Below are positions 8,550 to 15,838 of a stretch of 64,000 nt of DNA, one piece after another. Made by a program: the position numbers and the translations under genes. Position 1 is the first letter of the stretch. Each line of letters starts with the position of its first letter. The notes below the pieces were generated by a model, which made no database searches, was not told where the DNA came from, and worked only from the letters and a program-made list of their open reading frames with translations. The stretch is from VBOC01 sp964512655 (GTDB lineage: Bacteria > Bacteroidota > Ignavibacteria > UBA10030 > SZUA-254): positions 186,001-250,000 of the forward strand of contig CAZEJT010000001.1 in assembly GCA_964512655.1 (NCBI GenBank), in the 5' to 3' direction.

Positions 8550-9548
8550 ATGCACTCCAGAGAGTTTTCGATCGTCGTTCCCCCGGGAAAGGAGCGCGAA
8601 CGGGTCGACCTGTTTCTTGTCCACCACGTAGAGAACGCCACGCGCTCGAAGGTGCAAAGCGCCGTGAAGGAAGGGCGAGTGCTGGTGAACGGAAAGCAGG
8701 TCAGATCGAGCTACAAGATCTCCCCCGGCGACGTCGTCAACGTGACCATACCGTCGCCGAGCCCGCCGGACATCGCGCCAGAACCCATCCCGCTCGACAT
8801 CCGGTTCGAAGACGACTCCCTGCTTGTCGTACAGAAGCCCGCGGGGATGGTGACCCACCCGGCCTACGCGAACTACAGCGGCACGCTCGTCAACGCGCTT
8901 CTGTACCACTTCGGGGAGGGGCTGGCGTCAGCCGGGGATCCGGCGCGCCCCGGAATCGTTCACCGGCTCGACAAGGACACCTCGGGCCTTCTTGTGGTGG
9001 CAAAAGACGATTCATCGCATGCGCGGCTCGCCCAGCAGTTTTCTCGCCACACGATCGTGCGAGAATACTGGGCGATTGTCTGGGGGCTCTTTCCCCGCGA
9101 CAGGCGCAGCGGCGTGATTGAAGCGGCGCTCGGCAGGAGCAAGTCGGACCGGAAGAAAATCGCCGTCACCACGTCGGGGAAGGAGGCGGTTACCGAATAC
9201 GAGGTCATAGAGGAATTCGAGTACCTGACACTTCTCAGGCTGAAACTGCGGACTGGGCGCACGCACCAGATACGAGTCCACCTTCACCACATCGGACACC
9301 CCGTCTTCGGTGATCCTACCTACGGAGGGCGCCGCATACTGGCGGAAAAAGCGGGGAAAGGACTAAAACAGGAGGTTCAACACTTGCTGAAGATCATTCC
9401 GAGACAGGCTCTCCATGCAAAAACCCTGGGCTTCCTGCACCCGGTCACCCGCGAAGAAATCACATTCGATTCGGAACTGCCCGAAGACATGAGGGAGGTG
9501 CTCGCCTGGCTCCGGAATGCATCAAGGGCCGGGGCGGGCAAGCAATGA
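8550..9548 (+). CDS. rluD: RluD-family 23S rRNA pseudouridine synthase
   Basis: The ATG at 8550 was chosen because it follows GAGAGG and lies just after the lspA stop, although the frame is open further upstream. The 332-residue protein has an N-terminal S4 RNA-binding domain (VDLFLVHHV...GRVLVNGK) and the catalytic motif HRLDKDTSG with the nucleophilic Asp near residue 143. RTGRTHQIRVH appears later. The family makes pseudouridines in helix 69 of 23S rRNA, or in related sites. An insertion of about 20 residues (ILAEKAGKGLKQEVQHLL) lies before RQALHA. Confidence 0.92.
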   Translation: MHSREFSIVVPPGKERERVDLFLVHHVENATRSKVQSAVKEGRVLVNGKQVRSSYKISPGDVVNVTIPSPSPPDIAPEPIPLDIRFEDDSLLVVQKPAGMVTHPAYANYSGTLVNALLYHFGEGLASAGDPARPGIVHRLDKDTSGLLVVAKDDSSHARLAQQFSRHTIVREYWAIVWGLFPRDRRSGVIEAALGRSKSDRKKIAVTTSGKEAVTEYEVIEEFEYLTLLRLKLRTGRTHQIRVHLHHIGHPVFGDPTYGGRRILAEKAGKGLKQEVQHLLKIIPRQALHAKTLGFLHPVTREEITFDSELPEDMREVLAWLRNASRAGAGKQ

Positions 9549-9557
9549 GAGAGTGAC

Positions 9558-9578
9558 TCCGCAGATCCTATCTGCGGA
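9558..9578. terminator. hairpin between rluD and the small ORF
   Basis: The 9-bp arms TCCGCAGAT (9558-9566) and ATCTGCGGA (9570-9578) are perfectly complementary around a CCT loop. The hairpin sits just after the rluD stop and overlaps the stop codon of the convergent small ORF, so it could end both transcripts. No T tract follows on either strand. Confidence 0.45.
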
Positions 9579-9672
9579 ATCGCTCGTAGATTACTGAGAC
9601 TCCTACCGCAAGCACGACACCGACGAAGAACATCAATACGGGTACGGTTTTACTGAGGGTTTCTTCAAACAT
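9568..9672 (-). CDS. small single-span membrane protein (34 aa)
   Basis: This short reading frame starts at ATG 9672 and ends at TAG 9568. It has an acidic/polar N-terminus (MFEETLSK), one hydrophobic span (VPVLMFFVGVVLAVGVSVI, residues 10-28) and a basic end (YERFRR), a normal N-out/C-in membrane peptide. It has its own well-formed promoter (9718-9749) with a leader of about 45 bases. No other gene shares that promoter. I do not recognise the family. Function is unknown; small respiratory-complex subunits and membrane-stress peptides look like this. Confidence 0.6.
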   Translation of the reverse strand: MFEETLSKTVPVLMFFVGVVLAVGVSVIYERFRR

Positions 9673-9717
9673 ACTCGCCACAGGTTAAACATCACGCTTC
9701 GCCCCTCGACCTACACT

Positions 9718-9749
9718 CGAAAGATACTCGATCGATTCTGGAAAAACAA
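9718..9749 (-). promoter_or_regulatory. promoter of the 34-aa membrane protein
   Basis: TTG (9749-9747), a 20 bp spacer and TATCTTTC (9726-9719, next base G) match the window-wide consensus on the minus strand. The start codon lies 45 bases downstream. Confidence 0.65.
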
Positions 9750-9811
9750 GAAGAACGGGTAAAGCGTGTGACGGGCGCAACATGATTCTTGTGGGGGGAG
9801 ATACGCCAGCA

Positions 9812-9856
9812 GGGGCTCCGCCCCGCGTCAGAGCCTTAGGCCGGCTACAGCCGGCC
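9812..9856 (+). repeat. hairpin GGGGC-TCC-GCCCC and REP-A copy 3
   Basis: A small GC hairpin (9812-9824) is followed by GGCCGGCTACAGCCGGCC (9839-9856), a REP-A relative without the CCTAC tail. Together with the small ORF and its promoter these account for the 346-base gene-poor stretch 9549-9894. Confidence 0.65.
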
Positions 9857-9894
9857 CATATATCCGGCGCGTACAGAGCGTGGGATGAGGGAAA

Positions 9895-11589
9895 TTAATC
9901 GAGCGAAGGGAAGAAGGGTTCTATGTCGACCGGGATGTCTTTCAATTTATCCAGAATTCCCTGCATTTCGGGCTTGACATCCCCATAGGCTTTGAGGAGG
10001 TCTTTCGCCCCGTTGTAATCTCCCTTAGCCTGAAGGGACATGATCTCGCCGGTCAGCTTCGAAACGGCCCCTTTGATGGCTTCAAAATCCACGCCATAGG
10101 TGCCGGTGCCCGCATCATACTTAAAAGCCCCCTGTTCCGAGAGATAGTTGAACTGAAGGGCGGTTCCGAGTCCATGGGCCTCCTTCGTCCCAAATCGGAC
10201 GGAACGGAAGAGCCCGGCGAGGTAGGTTGCGTAGAGCTGACGCTCAAGGGCCCTTTCAAGCACGCCATTATCTATGAGGTATTGGAGTGCGAAAAGGCCC
10301 GAAATGTCCGCCTTCGCCTCTTCAATCGCCGAGTAGATCTCTCGCAGTTCCTCCCTGACCGTTGTTTCGCGGCCCCTGACGACGATTGTGTGGGGCCCCA
10401 GTCCGTGCATCAGTTCGTGGGCAAGAATATGCATGAAAAAGGGGTCGAAATTGATGAGGGAGCCAAGGGAGTTGTCGACAGATGAAAACGCGATCGGGAT
10501 GAGGATCTGCTTGAACTTCGCTTCCTGGACGTTCTTGAGGAGGACGGCCTTGCTTCCCTTTTCCTTCGTCACCCGCTCATCGTTGGGAAGGTTGTACGCG
10601 GAAGTCTGCACGCCGGCCCGGGCCTCGCCCCCGATGGCCACCTCATCGACGACCCTGATGGGAGAGAGGGCCCCCAGGGACGGATTTCTGTAGCGCGAGT
10701 CGATGGGGAGATGGTTCTCAATCTCCTGGAGATACCCGGAAAATTTCTCCAGCCTTGCGCTCTCCCCCTCGTCGCGGATAGTAATAAACGCCTCAAAGGC
10801 CGCCTTGTAGTTGAACAGGTTGTCGAGGTAGACCTCATAGGGGCCGATCGTGGGTTCGAGAGGCCCGTCGATGTCCATCCACGCGACGTCGCTCTGATAA
10901 TAGTCGTTTGTGAGGAACGCGTTTGCCCTGAGGATGAGAAACGTTTTGAGGCTCGGAGATTCGGTCAGCAGGGCAGCTTCTCTGAGGAGCGCCGCGGCGG
11001 GCTCGAGGAATTCGCGGTATTCCTCGCTGTATGGCTTCGTGAAGAGCTTCCCTGCATTGTCGCGCCGAACGACGGTGTAGAAACCGGTTGCGTCGCGCTT
11101 CTTATCTTCGGGAAGCGACTGAACCCACGACGCGAACTCCTCTTTGCCGAGGTCTTCCGGGTAGTAGTTCGCGCCATCGGCCGCGGGGGGAACCCCGTCG
11201 ACGAACGGCTGGTCCTTATCGAGCTTCGACCACGGACCCATGTTGATGTTGAAGTAGTGAAGGAGCTCCTCACCTTCGGGGGACGGATCAGTCCTCAGCG
11301 ACGCAAGGAGCCCGGCATTGCCGCTCCAGACTTGCCGGATGTAGACGGAGTCCATGAGCCGGGCCGCCTGCGCGAGCTTGCCGAGCGCCTTGCGCTCATT
11401 GGTCGAGAGCCGCAAGAGGTCGGCAGTCAGCTGGGTCGGGACGAACCTCTTCATCCTCTCCTCGATCGTCGCGGCGCGGGACGCGCCGCCGCCCTGGCCG
11501 GGGGAGAGGACCGGAAGCGCGAGAATGAGCGCGCAGACCCACGCGAATTGAATGCGCCTCAGCGGTGAGCGCCGGGCCCGGGGACCCAT
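9895..11589 (-). CDS. secreted M49-type (DPP III-like) zinc metallopeptidase
   Basis: The ATG at 11589 was chosen because it overlaps the esterase stop by one base (TGATG). It gives 564 residues with a signal peptide (RRSPLRRIQFAWVCALILAL, then GQGGG). The zinc site is HELMHGLGPH near residue 380, with a second helix EEAKADISGLF about 55 residues later supplying the third ligand. The overall pattern matches bacterial dipeptidyl-peptidase-III-family proteins. Classical M49 has HEXXGH, whereas here the second His comes one residue earlier (HEXXH). Dipeptidase activity is inferred. It is the last gene of the minus-strand operon. Confidence 0.8.
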   Translation of the reverse strand: MGPRARRSPLRRIQFAWVCALILALPVLSPGQGGGASRAATIEERMKRFVPTQLTADLLRLSTNERKALGKLAQAARLMDSVYIRQVWSGNAGLLASLRTDPSPEGEELLHYFNINMGPWSKLDKDQPFVDGVPPAADGANYYPEDLGKEEFASWVQSLPEDKKRDATGFYTVVRRDNAGKLFTKPYSEEYREFLEPAAALLREAALLTESPSLKTFLILRANAFLTNDYYQSDVAWMDIDGPLEPTIGPYEVYLDNLFNYKAAFEAFITIRDEGESARLEKFSGYLQEIENHLPIDSRYRNPSLGALSPIRVVDEVAIGGEARAGVQTSAYNLPNDERVTKEKGSKAVLLKNVQEAKFKQILIPIAFSSVDNSLGSLINFDPFFMHILAHELMHGLGPHTIVVRGRETTVREELREIYSAIEEAKADISGLFALQYLIDNGVLERALERQLYATYLAGLFRSVRFGTKEAHGLGTALQFNYLSEQGAFKYDAGTGTYGVDFEAIKGAVSKLTGEIMSLQAKGDYNGAKDLLKAYGDVKPEMQGILDKLKDIPVDIEPFFPSLD

Positions 11590-13154
11590 CAGCGCCTCTT
11601 TTCCTCCCGGTAGGCTCGGCTCATCATTTCCGTCATGATCTGGTAATGCGAGAGCGGACTCCATCCGTGGCCCTTCCCCGGACCGTAGCGGATCCATCCG
11701 CCGCACGGAGGATCGGCCTTCGAAAGAAACTCATCAAGAAGGTGCACCGCGTTGTTCAGGAAATAATCATCCGCCTCCCCAACCCAGATGTGCAGTTTGT
11801 TTATCAGCTTCGGTCCCAGCGTCTGCCACCGCTCCTGGAGAATGAGACGAAGGTCGTACTTCTTCCACTCAGTTGCAACCGCGGCGTCGATTCTTCCGGT
11901 ATGAGGATCCCAGAGCGCGGACGGATTCCCGGCCGAGGTCCTGGGTCCGAAGGCCGCATTCCACGCTCCCCATTGCCCCCCGGAACGCGTATAGCTGTCG
12001 CCCGCTCCCATGACATTCTCCATCCCCACCTCGTGCCTCATCGTCCACAGGACGTCCCCGCTCCGCGCCCGGGCGGCGGGACGTTCGAACCCGTGACTGT
12101 TCACATAGGCATTCGTATCGCCGTAAATGTTGATCAGCTGGTAGGCCCTGAAATCGACCGGATCGGGGAAGCCCGACCATGTCCCGTTGAAGGAATCCGG
12201 ATAGAAGACCTGGAGCGCGAGAGAGACCCACCCGCCGGTCGATCCCCCGGTGAGAAACCGCGAGCCCGCTTTTCCGGCGGCATGGAACTTCTTTTCGACC
12301 GCGGGGATGAGTTCGCCGGTGACGGCGTCGCCATACGGCCCGTTGTTCGCCGAGTTGACCTGATAGCAGTCGCCGAACGGACCATCGCCGTCGAGCTCGA
12401 GGAGAATCATCCTCGGCGCGCTGTCCGACAGCCACATGCCTCTGAAGGCGCTTTCTTCCGCCATCAGGTCTCCGACGACCGAGTACGAATCGCCGTATCC
12501 TCCGATATTCACCTCCAGAGGGTACCGCCGCGAGGTGTCATCGCCGAACCCTCTCGGAAGCACGACTCCCGCCCGCAGGTAGATGGGCCTCCCGTGAAAC
12601 CCGGACAGGAGCTTCGATTGAATCTTCACGTACTTTACGTACTCCGTTTCCGGAGGAAGCTGCTCGGATGGAATCTTCTCCGTCAGGGCGATCGGGATGA
12701 GACCACCACGGGCGGGGTCGAGCTTGAGCTTCAGGGGTTTGCTGTAGCAGTTCCCCGGCGCGTTCACCGACTTCACGTCGTTGTTTCCGTCGAAGAGTGC
12801 CTGTACGAAGTACTCTCCGGAAGGGAGATCCGCGAGCTGCGCTATGGGAAAGAGGGCGGACGTTCCGTCGAGCCGTCCCTTCGAGCCGGATGCGAACTTC
12901 GTGATGTCCTTCCCGAGCACCACAGGCGCGTCGAGCCCGGTGGTGCCGATGGTAAATCTCGGCTCGGGAGTGTCGCTTCGCGCGATCACGACGAAGAGGC
13001 GCCCGTCGACCGGCTTCTCCAGTACTCCCGCGGAAGCGGATACCTCGAATGAAAGGCCGCTCGCGCTCCCGCGGGATGCGGCGAGCGCACAAGGATGGCG
13101 GAGCGAAAGGAGCAGGAGGACGGAGGCGGCCAGCCGGACCGGCGCTGGGATCAC
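11589..13154 (-). CDS. secreted alpha/beta-hydrolase, esterase-like
   Basis: The 521-residue protein starts at GTG 13154, overlapping the valS stop by 4 bp (GTGA). It has a hydrophobic signal peptide (VRLAASVLLLLSLRHPCALA). The first 200 residues are beta-rich. The hydrolase domain has LEVNIGGYG, the nucleophile elbow GGSTGGW near residue 295, GEADDYF as probable acid, and GKGHGWS as catalytic His. It resembles Fes/enterochelin-esterase-like putative esterases (D-family), but the substrate is unknown. Coupling to valS on one side and the metallopeptidase on the other suggests transcription convenience plus a shared extracytoplasmic degradative role. Confidence 0.75.
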   Translation of the reverse strand: MIPAPVRLAASVLLLLSLRHPCALAASRGSASGLSFEVSASAGVLEKPVDGRLFVVIARSDTPEPRFTIGTTGLDAPVVLGKDITKFASGSKGRLDGTSALFPIAQLADLPSGEYFVQALFDGNNDVKSVNAPGNCYSKPLKLKLDPARGGLIPIALTEKIPSEQLPPETEYVKYVKIQSKLLSGFHGRPIYLRAGVVLPRGFGDDTSRRYPLEVNIGGYGDSYSVVGDLMAEESAFRGMWLSDSAPRMILLELDGDGPFGDCYQVNSANNGPYGDAVTGELIPAVEKKFHAAGKAGSRFLTGGSTGGWVSLALQVFYPDSFNGTWSGFPDPVDFRAYQLINIYGDTNAYVNSHGFERPAARARSGDVLWTMRHEVGMENVMGAGDSYTRSGGQWGAWNAAFGPRTSAGNPSALWDPHTGRIDAAVATEWKKYDLRLILQERWQTLGPKLINKLHIWVGEADDYFLNNAVHLLDEFLSKADPPCGGWIRYGPGKGHGWSPLSHYQIMTEMMSRAYREEKRR

Positions 13155-15826
13155 AGCAGTGCCAGATTGTTTTCGAGCTTTTCGAGTGTCGCCGAGAAAC
13201 TCTGAAGCTTCTCGCGCTCCTTCTCGACCACGTCGGCCGGGGCCTTATCGACGAATGCGGCATTGCCGAGCTTTCCTTTGATGCCGTCGACCATCCGCCG
13301 GACGCGGTCGATCTCTTTCTGGATGCGGGCTTTCTCGGCCCCGAGATCGATGATCCCTTCGAGCGGCACAAACACTTCTCCCCCTTCGACCACGGCGCCG
13401 GCGGAGTGCGCAGGCTTCCGGCCCCCCGCGAGAGGAGTGATCCGCGTGACTCTTGCCAGACGCTGAAAATAGCCGAGGTATTTCTCGAGAATCCTCCCCC
13501 TGCCGTCGGCGAACCGGATCACGAGCTCGATCTCCTTCGACGGGGGCACCGCAAGCTCGCCCCTGATATTCCTGACGCTCATGATCGTCTTCTGGACGAA
13601 CGCCATCTCATCCTCGGCGCCGGTGTCGATCCACCGCTTGTCGCTCAGGGGAAAGGGGGCGAGCATGACCGAATCCCTGGCCCCGCGCTCACGGAGGTGC
13701 TGCCAGATCTCTTCGGTCACGAAGGGCATGAACGGATGCAGGAGGCGGACTGCCTGATCGAAGATGCCGATCGCCCGGCCGAGAACGACGTTCTTCACGG
13801 ACGGATCCTCATCCCCGTAGAGGCGCGCCTTGATCATCTCCACATACCAGTCGCAGAAGTCGTGCCAGATGAATTCGTAGAGAATCTTCGAGGCAGCGTT
13901 GATCTCGAACCGGTCGAGCGAGGAATTCAGGTCGCGGATGGCTGAGTGGAGCCGCGAAAGCATCCAGCGGTCTGCGAGATCGAGGTGCTCCTCGGATATC
14001 GCCGCGGGTGCACCGGAGGCGGCGCCAAGCTGCGCTCTATTAATGAGGAGGAACCTGGCGGCGTTCCAGATCTTGTTGGCGAAATTCCGGCCGAGCTCAC
14101 ACTTCTCGTTTGAATAGAGCACGTCCTGCCCGAGGGGAGCGAGATAGACGATCGTGAAGCGCAGGGCGTCGGCGCCGTACTGAGCGATGACGTCGAGGGG
14201 GTCGGGGGAATTGCCGAGCGACTTGCTCATCTTCCGGCCCTCCATGTCGCGGATAATGCTCGTAAAGTAGACGTCGCGGAAGGGGACTGCGTTCATGACC
14301 TCGAGCCCCGCCATGATCATCCTCGCGACCCAGAAAAAAATGATGTCGGGGCCCGTCACGAGCGAGTCCGTCGGATAGAAGTAGCGGAGGTCGGGGTTGT
14401 CCCCGGGCCATCCGAGCGTGGAGAAAGGCCAGAGCCACGAGGAGAACCATGTGTCGAGCACGTCTTCGTCCTGACGCAGGTTTGCCGAGCCGCAGTGGGG
14501 GCAGCGATCGGGCGGTGTGCGCGCCACGATCGGCTCCCTGCACTCGAGCTTGCATGCATCGTCGCCCACGCAGTACCAGACCGGTATCCGGTGCCCCCAC
14601 CAGAGCTGGCGCGAGATACACCAGTCGCGGATATTGTTCATCCAGTATTCGTACGTGTTCACCCAGCGGCCGGGATGGAACCTGATCGTGCCGTCGAGCA
14701 CGGCTTGGAGGGCGGGGCCGGCAAGTGGCTTCATCTTCACGAACCACTGGTCTGAGAGGTACGGTTCTATGACCGTGTTGCACCTGTAGCAGCGCCCGAC
14801 GCTGTGGACGTGGTCCTCGGTCTTCACCAGGAATCCCCCCGCCTCCAGGTCTTCGAGGACTTTCTTGCGCGCGGCGAGGCGGTCCAAACCGCGGTACCGC
14901 TCGGGCGCGTTGCCGTTGATCTCGGCTGAGGGCGTAAAGATATTGATGAACGCGAGCTTGTGGCGCCGGGCGACCCAGTAATCGTTCGGATCGTGCGCGG
15001 GAGTCATCTTCACCATGCCCGTCCCGAAGGCAGGGTCGACATAGTCATCGGCGATGATGGGAAGCTCGCGGTTGACGAGAGGGAGGATCGCAGTTTTCCC
15101 GACGAGGCCCGTGTACCGGGCGTCGCCCGGGTTGACCGCGATCGCCGTGTCGCCAAGCATCGTTTCGGGGCGCGTTGTGGCGATCACCGCGAACTCCTCC
15201 GTTCCCGGAATGGGGTAGCGGATGTAGTAGAGCTTTCCCTGGTGCTCCGAACGCTCCACCTCGTCGTCGCTGATCGCGGTATGATCTTTCGGGCACCAGT
15301 TGATGATGTATTTTCCGCGGTAGATGAGTCCCTTCTCATAGAGCCGGATGAATACCTCGTTCACTGCGGCGGAGAGGCCTTCGTCCATCGTGAACCGCTC
15401 CCTCTGCCAGTCGCACGACGCACCGAGTTTGCGGAGCTGTTTGATGATCGTTCCACCGTATTCATCCTTCCAGGCCCATACCCTCCGGAGGAACTCTTCC
15501 CTCCCGAGATCGTGCCTGGTCTTTCCTTCCTTGCCGAGAGATTTTTCGACGACATTCTGCGTGGCGATGCCCGCGTGGTCGGTGCCCGGCATCCAGAGCG
15601 TCTCGAATCCCTGCATACGCTTCCATCGCACGAAGACGTCCTGGATCGTATTATTCAGGACGTGCCCCATCGTCAGGATGCCGGTGATGTTCGGCGGCGG
15701 GATAACGACCGTGTACGGCTCACGAGCCGGGTTCACGGCGGCATGGAACATGCCGTTGCTTTCCCAGTGGCGGTACCAGCGCTCTTCCGCTTCCAGCGGG
15801 ACGAAGGCTTTTGAGAGTTCGGTCAT
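13151..15826 (-). CDS. valS: valyl-tRNA synthetase
   Basis: The 891-residue protein is the usual length. IPPPNITG opens the catalytic domain, GTDHAGIATQ follows, then the editing domain with TTRPETMLGDTA, then GRKMSKSLGN (KMSKS) near residue 540. A C-terminal coiled coil (LGAEKARIQKEIDRVRR) completes the ValRS architecture. The HIGH motif reads TMGH, so its first His is replaced by Thr. It charges tRNA-Val. It stands third in a five-gene minus-strand operon, 12 bp after the M23 peptidase gene. Confidence 0.97.
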   Translation of the reverse strand: MTELSKAFVPLEAEERWYRHWESNGMFHAAVNPAREPYTVVIPPPNITGILTMGHVLNNTIQDVFVRWKRMQGFETLWMPGTDHAGIATQNVVEKSLGKEGKTRHDLGREEFLRRVWAWKDEYGGTIIKQLRKLGASCDWQRERFTMDEGLSAAVNEVFIRLYEKGLIYRGKYIINWCPKDHTAISDDEVERSEHQGKLYYIRYPIPGTEEFAVIATTRPETMLGDTAIAVNPGDARYTGLVGKTAILPLVNRELPIIADDYVDPAFGTGMVKMTPAHDPNDYWVARRHKLAFINIFTPSAEINGNAPERYRGLDRLAARKKVLEDLEAGGFLVKTEDHVHSVGRCYRCNTVIEPYLSDQWFVKMKPLAGPALQAVLDGTIRFHPGRWVNTYEYWMNNIRDWCISRQLWWGHRIPVWYCVGDDACKLECREPIVARTPPDRCPHCGSANLRQDEDVLDTWFSSWLWPFSTLGWPGDNPDLRYFYPTDSLVTGPDIIFFWVARMIMAGLEVMNAVPFRDVYFTSIIRDMEGRKMSKSLGNSPDPLDVIAQYGADALRFTIVYLAPLGQDVLYSNEKCELGRNFANKIWNAARFLLINRAQLGAASGAPAAISEEHLDLADRWMLSRLHSAIRDLNSSLDRFEINAASKILYEFIWHDFCDWYVEMIKARLYGDEDPSVKNVVLGRAIGIFDQAVRLLHPFMPFVTEEIWQHLRERGARDSVMLAPFPLSDKRWIDTGAEDEMAFVQKTIMSVRNIRGELAVPPSKEIELVIRFADGRGRILEKYLGYFQRLARVTRITPLAGGRKPAHSAGAVVEGGEVFVPLEGIIDLGAEKARIQKEIDRVRRMVDGIKGKLGNAAFVDKAPADVVEKEREKLQSFSATLEKLENNLALL

Positions 15827-15838
15827 TCGATTGGATTC

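Noticed and set aside
11590..11706. N-terminal extension of the M49-like protein
   Set aside because: It would overlap the esterase coding region by 117 bases and would put 39 residues before the signal peptide.
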